Shown here: positions 34,331 to 40,152 of the stretch, one piece after another | Position numbering within the stretch: the stretch's first letter is position 1 | Layout: every line of letters starts with the position of its first letter | Assembly: GCA_947367115.1 (NCBI GenBank) | Contig: CANBCW010000013.1 | Span: 1 to 40,152, forward strand | DNA length: 40,152 nucleotides | Origin: an uncultured Clostridia bacterium | GTDB taxonomy: Bacteria > Bacillota > Clostridia > Oscillospirales > Oscillospiraceae | Direction: 5' to 3' | Position numbers and translations under genes: made by a program | The notes under the pieces: generated by a model | The model's input: the letters and a program-made list of their open reading frames with translations, nothing else | The model's database searches: none | Told to the model about the DNA's origin: nothing

Positions 34331-36730
34331 ATGAGTGAACAGATTATTTCCGGCAAACTACCGGTTATGGCTCTGCGCGGACTGGCGATTTTCCCCGGAC
34401 AGTCTGTCCATTTTGACGTAGGCCGTGTGAAATCCGTAAAAGCGCTCGAGCAGGCAATGAAAGACGGACAGTTTATTTTTCTGGTTCCTCAAAAGAGTAT
34501 TCTGGACGACGATCCCGATTTGGATAAACTGTATTCCATTGGAACGGTCGCAAAGGTCAAGCAGATCTTGAAACCCCAGGGGGAAACTCTGCGCGTGTTG
34601 GTCAACGGTCTGTGCCGTGGACGCATCACGGAGCTGTATCAGACGGAACCGTATCTGGAAGGCAATATCCAAGCGGTACCGGAGACCGAAGTGGCCGACA
34701 GTCCCCGCAACCATGCGTTATGCCGGGAAGCGACTTCTTTGTATGCGGCTTATATGGAGCTTGCTGAGTATCCAGCCCAGACTGTGCATCTGAAGATGCT
34801 GTCCAGCTTTGACCCTGGCTTTTTGGCAGACTGCATCGGACAGAATTCTGGCTTTGATTTTACAGATAAAGCAAGACTGCTTTGCAATATGAATCCTGTT
34901 CGTCGTCTGGAGAGCGCAATGCGCCTGCTTCGCCGTGAGATTGAAATGCTCAATCTGGAAGCGGATATTCAGGCCAAGACCCACGCAAGCATTGACCGCA
35001 ATCAGAAAGATTATTACCTGCGCGAGCAGATGAAGGTCATTCGTGACGAACTTGGTGAAGGTGACGAGTACGCTGAATTTGCCGAGTTTGAAAAGAAGAT
35101 TCTTTCCCTTAATCTTGAAGAAGAATCCGAATCAAAGCTTCGCAAGGATCTGGATCGCCTGAAAAAACAGCCCTTCGGTTCTTCCGAGGCTGCTGTTCTT
35201 CGAAATTATCTGGATACCGTACTGGATCTGCCCTGGAATAAGAAGACCAAGGAGCGGGTCAGTGTCGAAACCGCTTCCAAGATACTGGAGAAGGAACATT
35301 ACGGTCTTGAGAAGGTAAAGGAACGCATTCTTGAAACGATTGCCGTTCGCCAGATGGCCCCGGAAATGCCGCCTCAGATTTTGTGCCTCGTTGGCCCTCC
35401 TGGTGTGGGCAAGACTTCAATTGCATATTCCATCGCCCACAGCTTGAATCGAAAAATGGCACGCATTTCTTTGGGCGGTGTCCGTGATGAAGCGGATATC
35501 CGTGGGCATCGCAAAACCTACGTCGGTGCCATGCCGGGGCGTATCATGGCTGCCATGACGCAGGCTGGAAGCTCCAATCCGCTGCTCCTTTTGGATGAGA
35601 TCGATAAGATGGGCTCCGATTACCGCGGTGATCCCAGTGCGGCCATGCTGGAAGTTTTGGATGCGGAGCAGAATAAAACCTATCGGGATCACTATGTGGA
35701 GATTCCGTATGACCTGTCAGATGTCATGTTCATTACCACTGCCAATACTCTGGATACCGTACCTCGTCCACTGTTGGACAGAATGGAAATCATTGAGCTG
35801 GGATCGTACACCGATGAAGAGAAGCTGATGATCGCTAAGCATCATCTGCTTCCCAAGCAGATGGCCAAACACGGCATCAAGAAATCCCAGTTGAAGGTTT
35901 CCGATGATGCCATTCGGGAGATCATTACTTGCTATACGCGTGAATCTGGCGTGCGAAATTTAGAGCGGAGTATCGCCGAGATTTGCCGCAAGGCAGACAT
36001 GAAGCTGATCGCCGAAGACGCACCCGCCAAGATCTGCGTGACCGGCACTAACCTGACTGATTTTCTCGGGGTTCGTAAATTTCTGCCTGACCGAATTCCC
36101 GGCACCGACCAGATTGGTTTGGTCACCGGACTCGCTTGGACAAGTGTTGGCGGCGAGACGCTGGAAGTGGAGGTTAACGTCATGGACGGAACCGGTAAGC
36201 TGGAGCTGACCGGCAATCTAGGTGATGTGATGAAGGAATCCGCTCATGCAGCTTTGAGCTATATTCGAGCCAATGCTCAGAAGCTGGGTATTGCGGCAGA
36301 CTTCTATAAGACCAAAGATATCCATGTCCATTTCCCGGCGGGTGCTGTACCGAAGGACGGCCCCTCAGCCGGTGTGACCGTTACAACCGCTATGGTATCC
36401 GCTTTGACCAATACGCCTGTCCGGCGGGATATCGCCATGACTGGCGAGATATCCATCCGTGGCCGTGTATTGCCTATCGGCGGCCTGAAGGAAAAAACCA
36501 TGGCTGCTCTGCGCTACGGAATCTCCACGGTAATTATTCCCGAAGATAACCGCCGTGATCTGGAGGAGATCGACCAAACGGTGCGAAAGTCCCTGAATTT
36601 CATCACCGCCACCACCGTTGATACGGTGCTGGATGCGGCACTGAAACGCAGCGGCGAGGTTATTCCTGCCATTCTTGCGGACATTCCGGCGGATATGAAG
36701 CGTCGTTCCCGCAGCAATATCCAACAGTGA
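34331..36730 (+). CDS. lon: ATP-dependent protease Lon (LonA)
   Basis: The 799-residue LonA starts at ATG 34331 after GAAGGTGA; the in-frame GTG 34322 is inside that ribosome site. It has the N-terminal substrate domain, the AAA+ domain with Walker A GPPGVGKT (355-362) and the S16 protease domain with catalytic S679 (PKDGPSAG) and K720 (GGLKEKT). It is full length and intact. engB follows with an 11-base gap. Confidence 0.98.
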   Translation: MSEQIISGKLPVMALRGLAIFPGQSVHFDVGRVKSVKALEQAMKDGQFIFLVPQKSILDDDPDLDKLYSIGTVAKVKQILKPQGETLRVLVNGLCRGRITELYQTEPYLEGNIQAVPETEVADSPRNHALCREATSLYAAYMELAEYPAQTVHLKMLSSFDPGFLADCIGQNSGFDFTDKARLLCNMNPVRRLESAMRLLRREIEMLNLEADIQAKTHASIDRNQKDYYLREQMKVIRDELGEGDEYAEFAEFEKKILSLNLEEESESKLRKDLDRLKKQPFGSSEAAVLRNYLDTVLDLPWNKKTKERVSVETASKILEKEHYGLEKVKERILETIAVRQMAPEMPPQILCLVGPPGVGKTSIAYSIAHSLNRKMARISLGGVRDEADIRGHRKTYVGAMPGRIMAAMTQAGSSNPLLLLDEIDKMGSDYRGDPSAAMLEVLDAEQNKTYRDHYVEIPYDLSDVMFITTANTLDTVPRPLLDRMEIIELGSYTDEEKLMIAKHHLLPKQMAKHGIKKSQLKVSDDAIREIITCYTRESGVRNLERSIAEICRKADMKLIAEDAPAKICVTGTNLTDFLGVRKFLPDRIPGTDQIGLVTGLAWTSVGGETLEVEVNVMDGTGKLELTGNLGDVMKESAHAALSYIRANAQKLGIAADFYKTKDIHVHFPAGAVPKDGPSAGVTVTTAMVSALTNTPVRRDIAMTGEISIRGRVLPIGGLKEKTMAALRYGISTVIIPEDNRRDLEEIDQTVRKSLNFITATTVDTVLDAALKRSGEVIPAILADIPADMKRRSRSNIQQ

Positions 36731-36740
36731 GGTGCGGCAA

Positions 36741-37331
36741 ATGAATTTTCACAATGTAGAATTTTTGATTTCGGCGGCGGCTCCCAAGGATTTTCCCCAA
36801 AACCGCCTGCCGGAGATCGCCTTTGCTGGTAAGTCCAATGTGGGAAAATCCTCTGTGATCAACCGAATCTTAAACCGCAAAAACTTTGCCAGGGTAGGGG
36901 AGAAGCCGGGCAAGACCATCCACGTTAATTATTTTACCATCGACAAGAAGTGCTATTTCGTGGATCTTCCCGGTTACGGCTACGCCCAGGTCTCCCAGAA
37001 GGAAAAAGAGCGGTGGGGCAAGCTCATGGAGGATTATTTTGCTGCGGGCCGCATCGATCTTGGTGTGATGATCGTAGATCACCGCCACGCGCCCACCAAC
37101 AATGATATCACCATGGCGCAGTGGTTCATCCAGAGCGGCTGCCCCTTTGTGGTGGTGGCAAATAAGCTGGATAAGGTGAAAAAAAGCGAGATTCAGAAAA
37201 ACTTAACGATCATTCGGGAAGACCTGGAACTTCCCCAGGGCACGCCCATTATTTCCTTCTCTGCTGAGAAGGGTAACGGCAAGGACGAGCTGGTGAAGCT
37301 GATTTTGGATGCGGTAAAAGAGGGAAACTGA
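36741..37331 (+). CDS. engB: Ribosome biogenesis GTP-binding protein EngB (YsxC/YihA)
   Basis: A 196-residue GTPase essential for 50S assembly in Bacillus. Motifs are G1 GKSNVGKS (30-37), G3 DLPG (75-78) and G4 NKLD (141-144). ATG 36741 is preferred over GTG 36732 because GAGGTG (36729-36734) is spaced six bases from it. The lon-engB pair is a common Firmicute arrangement. Confidence 0.97.
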   Translation: MNFHNVEFLISAAAPKDFPQNRLPEIAFAGKSNVGKSSVINRILNRKNFARVGEKPGKTIHVNYFTIDKKCYFVDLPGYGYAQVSQKEKERWGKLMEDYFAAGRIDLGVMIVDHRHAPTNNDITMAQWFIQSGCPFVVVANKLDKVKKSEIQKNLTIIREDLELPQGTPIISFSAEKGNGKDELVKLILDAVKEGN

Positions 37332-37341
37332 GGGAAGCCTG

Positions 37342-38001
37342 ATGTATTATCCTGATTTGCACGATATATGTGTTCAAGCTGGTTTCAAACGAAAGGGCAG
37401 TGCGTATTTTCGCATTGTTGGCGATGGCGTTTTACAGGTCGTAAAACCAGAATATGAGCGGGCTTTATGGGGACATATCCTTTACATTGGATTTTTTTCG
37501 ATGTATGGAGATTTACTCCGGCAATGGTTTACTTCGTTAGGCTGTATTCCCAGATACGCAGTCATGAATTGTGCTGCCCAAAATGAAATGCCTATTGTTT
37601 TTGCTCCGCCGATCAGTGATCAAATTGAGCTTTTCCGCAATTCTGTGATTGAATGGATGAACTCCGTTGATACGCAAAAGAAGCTCGCCACAGCAATTCG
37701 AAAGCTGGACAGCAGGTGGAATGATGATCTCAAAATCGGTCCGTACTTAGCCTGCGGTGAACTCAATCATGCGAAAAAAGTAGTCCAAAGTATCCTTGAG
37801 CAGCATCAGTTTGCCAGATTTGCGAATGCGTCAGCAGGTGTTTACCGTTCTGCGGATACAATAAAGTGGGAGCAGGATGAGGATGAAGAGCTTATTCGGA
37901 TTCTGGACATGATCGATCGGAATGATCCGCAGGAAATTAATCAATACATCAGTAATAATTTTACACGCAATATGGGGTATGCGAAAAGCATTATAAAATG
38001 A
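37342..38001 (+). CDS. Hypothetical protein, DUF4304-like start
   Basis: A 219-residue soluble protein with no signal peptide or membrane helix. It opens with DLHDICVQAGFKRKGSAYFR, a pattern recalling DUF4304-type proteins (L..GFKRKG..FYR). That is only a family resemblance from memory. The gene begins ten bases after engB with GAGGGAA upstream, and its codon use is more A/T-rich than the housekeeping genes before it, suggesting a later arrival. Together with the next gene it looks like a small accessory insert; similar small proteins occur as immunity-type genes, but no toxin is present. Confidence 0.78.
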   Translation: MYYPDLHDICVQAGFKRKGSAYFRIVGDGVLQVVKPEYERALWGHILYIGFFSMYGDLLRQWFTSLGCIPRYAVMNCAAQNEMPIVFAPPISDQIELFRNSVIEWMNSVDTQKKLATAIRKLDSRWNDDLKIGPYLACGELNHAKKVVQSILEQHQFARFANASAGVYRSADTIKWEQDEDEELIRILDMIDRNDPQEINQYISNNFTRNMGYAKSIIK

Positions 38002-38016
38002 TGGAAGTGGTTACGA

Positions 38017-38507
38017 ATGCTTCTGGAAATCGATGACTGGAAATTTGATGTGGATGTGGAATATACCCGGAAGTATAACCAAACAATTGAACAATGCCAG
38101 TATGTCTATGATCGAAACTACTACACGGCTGTTGATCAGGTTATCCCGGCACTTCGTTCCTTCCTTGCGCAGTTTGGTGTGGATGCAGCCCGCCCGGAGG
38201 AGATCTTCAGCGTCGAGCAGGAAGAAGAGCCGGTCGATTACATAAGCTGGTATACTGTGAAAGGAAAGATCCTCCAATTAGGCGGCTATGAGATCGATAT
38301 TGGCCCGGTTCACATCATCCCACGGCAGCGCAATGAGGTTATGCTGCCAACCCTGACTGTGATAAGGATGACCCCGATAGCTGGTTTGTGCTGTCTGTTT
38401 TGGACATAGCGCTTCCATGGGTGCTGGATGAACCAATGCCAAAGAGTCTGCCCCCTGCTAAGACCTGGTTAGATAAGCTGTTGGATCGTATTCTCAGACG
38501 AAAGTAA
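38017..38507 (+). pseudogene. Hypothetical protein gene with an apparent frameshift
   Basis: An open frame from ATG 38017 codes for sensible sequence up to about NEV (38340), then turns into unlikely residues and stops at 38409. From 38337 onward another frame reads convincingly to TAA at 38505: NPDCDKDDPDSWFVLSV, then PWVLDEPMPK and a basic end. The upstream stop in that frame is at 38334, so the shift falls between about 38337 and 38360 and equals one missing base (or two extra). The corrected product would be about 163 residues, soluble, with FLAQFGV at the centre. It may be a decayed gene or a sequencing/assembly error. Family unknown. Confidence 0.7.
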
Positions 38508-38512
38508 ATAAG

Positions 38513-38543
38513 AAGGCTCACAGCGTTAACCGCTGTGAGCCTT
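38513..38543. terminator. Bidirectional hairpin between convergent genes
   Basis: AAGGCTCACAGCG (38513-38525) pairs perfectly with CGCTGTGAGCCTT (38531-38543) around TTAAC. The minus-strand side continues CTTATTTACTTTC, moderately T-rich, so it most likely ends the TSCPD transcript; it also lies six bases after the stop of the plus-strand gene. Confidence 0.77.
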
Positions 38544-38547
38544 ACGA

Positions 38548-38796
38548 TTATGCATTCTTTGCTGCCTTCAATGCCTGTGCAAGCTGGTCGGGGCAGGAGG
38601 TGGACTTCATTCCGCACTTGATGCCTTCGACCCGGGCGATGACCTCATCAATGTTCATGCCCTCTACCAAAGAGCCAATGCCTTTCAGGTTGCCGTTGCA
38701 GCCGCCGAAGAACTGGACATTGCTGACCTTGTTGTCTTCAACCTCAAAGCTGATCATCTGGGAACAGGTTCCCTTGGTTCTGTATGTGTACTGCAT
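38548..38796 (-). CDS. TSCPD domain protein (TIGR03905 type)
   Basis: An 82-residue protein made of a single TSCPD domain, named for the TSCPD string at residues 66-70. Four cysteines (11, 33, 61, 68) are conserved in type and match the domain found at the end of some vitamin-B12-dependent ribonucleotide reductases. The stand-alone form has no settled function. AAAGGAT precedes the ATG. It is the second gene of a minus-strand pair after ybaK, separated by 15 bases. Confidence 0.92.
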   Translation of the reverse strand: MQYTYRTKGTCSQMISFEVEDNKVSNVQFFGGCNGNLKGIGSLVEGMNIDEVIARVEGIKCGMKSTSCPDQLAQALKAAKNA

Positions 38797-38811
38797 AATA
38801 TTGTATCCTTT

Positions 38812-39282
38812 CTAAGTTAGATCCATTAATTTGGCACCCACCAGTTCGGCCAAAGCCTCCGGCGGCAATATCATCTGGTGACCTCTGGCTCCCGCCGAAA
38901 CAGCGATCTCATCCCATAGGATGCAGGTTTCGTCAAAGTAGGTGGGATATTTCTTTTTCATGCCCACCGGGCTGCAGCCGCCCCGGATGTAGCCGGTAAG
39001 ACCCAGCAGCTCCTTTACCGCGACCAGTTCGATCTTTTTGTCACCCGCAGCCCTTGCTGCTTTTTTCAGATCCAGCTCACAGCACACAGGAATGCAGAAT
39101 ACGTTAATCCCGGTGCGCTCACCCCGGGCTACCAGAGTTTTGAATACCTGCTCCGGCGGCATTCCCACGGCAGCGGCGGCATGATTGCCATTTAAATCGT
39201 TTTCGTCAAATTCGTAGAACGCTTCCCGACAAGGGATTTTTGCTTGTTGAACCAGCCGTACTGCGTTGGTTTTATCAGCCAT
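38812..39282 (-). CDS. ybaK: Cys-tRNA(Pro)/Cys-tRNA(Cys) deacylase YbaK
   Basis: A 156-residue YbaK/EbsC family editing protein that hydrolyses mischarged Cys-tRNA(Pro). Recognisable segments are the TNAVRLVQQ start, VFKTLVARG, LDLKKAARAAGDKK and the GYIRGGCSPVGMKKKYPT stretch with the family's GG-x-SP-x-G loop. It has its own consensus promoter and its transcript probably continues into the TSCPD gene. Length is normal. Confidence 0.94.
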   Translation of the reverse strand: MADKTNAVRLVQQAKIPCREAFYEFDENDLNGNHAAAAVGMPPEQVFKTLVARGERTGINVFCIPVCCELDLKKAARAAGDKKIELVAVKELLGLTGYIRGGCSPVGMKKKYPTYFDETCILWDEIAVSAGARGHQMILPPEALAELVGAKLMDLT

Positions 39283-39299
39283 TTTGTATCACCGTGCTT

Positions 39300-39328
39300 A
39301 TTATACGATATTTGCACAAAGGTTTCAA
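39300..39328 (-). promoter_or_regulatory. Sigma-A type promoter for ybaK
   Basis: On the minus strand TTGAAA (39328-39323) and TATAAT (39305-39300) are spaced by 17 bases. It diverges from the tepA promoter with only about 13 bases between the two -35 boxes. Confidence 0.77.
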
Positions 39329-39341
39329 GCCTGAATTACTT

Positions 39342-39369
39342 TTGACCGTTTCGGTTATCCTAATATAAA
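39342..39369 (+). promoter_or_regulatory. Promoter for tepA
   Basis: TTGACC (39342-39347) and TATAAA (39364-39369) with a 16-base spacer. AGGAGG (39376-39381) follows before the ATG at 39389, leaving a very short leader. Confidence 0.65.
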
Positions 39370-39388
39370 AAGTTCAGGAGGCTTAAAA

Positions 39389-40066
39389 ATGAACGAAAAT
39401 GCGGAAATGAAAAAACAAGAGCAGGAGCAGATTGTCGAGCTGGGCTCTGACATTACGAAATCCAGCAAGGGCAACATCTACACCCTGACGATCATTGGAC
39501 AGGTGGAAGGCCATCAGGTTGCTCCGGAAACGGTGAAGACCACAAAATACGAGCATGTCCTGCCATTGCTTGCTGGGATCGAGGAAAGTGAAGATATTGA
39601 TGGACTGCTTCTGCTTTTGAATACGGTGGGCGGTGATATCGAAGCGGGGCTTGCCATCGCAGAAATGATCGCCGGCATGAAAAAGCCGACCGTTTCTCTG
39701 GTGCTGGGCGGAGGGCATTCCATTGGTATTCCTTTGGCCGTCTGTACGAAGAAGAGTTTCATTACACCCACTGCCAGCATGACGGTGCATCCAGTGCGAA
39801 TGACCGGACTCGTGGTGGGCGCACCCCAGACGTTCCGATATTTCCAGCGGATTCAGGAGCAAATTGCGGATTTTGTGACGGCCAATTCCAAGATCTCACG
39901 AGAAGACTTTGAGCACTATATGATGGCAACCGGAGAGATGGCAACGGATGTCGGCACCATACTCTACGGAAAGGAAGCGGTTGCTTCCGGTTTGATCGAC
40001 AAGCTTGGGGGATTGAGTGACGCTCTGGCAGCCCTGCATAAAATGATCTCGAAAAAGGGAAAGTAA
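39389..40066 (+). CDS. tepA: ClpP-like peptidase TepA (YmfB)
   Basis: A 225-residue member of the ClpP/SDH superfamily of the TepA type, named in Bacillus for helping protein translocation and spore outgrowth. A Glu/Lys-rich N-terminal tail precedes the core. The NTVGGDIEAGLAIAE segment matches the ClpP SPGGS region, the nucleophile is probably S111 (GGGHSIGIPL) and the histidine H134 (MTVHPVR). It lacks a signal peptide. It stands alone under its own promoter. The 86 bases from its stop to the window edge hold no recognisable feature. Confidence 0.92.
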   Translation: MNENAEMKKQEQEQIVELGSDITKSSKGNIYTLTIIGQVEGHQVAPETVKTTKYEHVLPLLAGIEESEDIDGLLLLLNTVGGDIEAGLAIAEMIAGMKKPTVSLVLGGGHSIGIPLAVCTKKSFITPTASMTVHPVRMTGLVVGAPQTFRYFQRIQEQIADFVTANSKISREDFEHYMMATGEMATDVGTILYGKEAVASGLIDKLGGLSDALAALHKMISKKGK

Positions 40067-40152
40067 TAATTTTTTGGCGCATTGTAAAATGAACCTGCAA
40101 TAGAGACAACAAAATATCCATAGTGACGATCCAGTGGTAAAATTAAGCTACC

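Noticed and set aside
40067..40152. Final 86 bases checked for a tRNA or terminator
   Set aside because: No cloverleaf or stable hairpin found, and the window ends before any next gene.

Overview
The window looks like a chromosomal stretch from a gut-type anaerobic Gram-positive of the class Clostridia, most likely Oscillospiraceae/Ruminococcaceae. This is inference from gene content, not from a marker-gene search. The supporting signs are several secreted lipoproteins, consensus sigma-A promoters (TTGNNN-N17-TATAAT), strong AGGAGG ribosome sites with some TTG/GTG starts, mid-range GC, a Gram-positive peptide (Opp) transporter, TepA, and the Clostridial order rplS - signal peptidase - rbgA - rnhB - yraN. 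I see no tRNA, rRNA, CRISPR array, transposase or phage gene.

Region 1 (1-4.87 kb): the end of an unknown gene, a 41-residue peptide gene with its own promoter, then three lipoproteins built as nested modules. The smallest (141 aa) is one Ig/CNA-B-like domain. The middle one (293 aa) is that domain plus a TlpA-type CGPC thioredoxin domain. The largest (946 aa) adds a C-terminal part that is itself internally duplicated. Region 2 (4.9-13.7 kb): a 2420-residue surface subtilase fused to about 28 BspA-type leucine-rich repeats, and a lipoprotein with InlB-like and GLUG-like segments. Region 3 (13.7-21.1 kb): a complete oligopeptide ABC transporter (binding lipoprotein, two permeases, two ATPases) with unusually long insertions, ending in an 80-residue one-helix membrane protein. 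Region 4 (21.1-23.5 kb, minus strand): a polyferredoxin membrane protein with a C-terminal extracytoplasmic thioredoxin domain, coupled to a five-helix membrane protein ending in CTEC. A simple reading is that the surface protease makes peptides, Opp imports them, and the polyferredoxin-thioredoxin passes reducing power to the CGPC lipoproteins outside the membrane. The electron-path part is hypothesis.

Region 5 (23.6-31 kb): a Cys-rich membrane protein under an operator-bearing promoter; rplS with its leader RNA and two terminators; then a tightly overlapping operon of two tandem signal peptidases I, rbgA, rnhB, yraN, a peptidase M19, a threonine-synthase-like protein that appears to lack its PLP lysine, and a metallophosphoesterase. 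Region 6 (31-37.3 kb): the protein quality-control and assembly cluster tig-clpP-clpX-lon-engB. Region 7 (37.3-40.15 kb): two small unknown genes, the second with an apparent frameshift; a minus-strand pair (TSCPD protein and ybaK); and tepA. The last 86 bases after tepA show nothing I can name.

Most long antisense open frames in this window, including ones of 922 and 1491 codons, are shadows of the coding strand and were left out.
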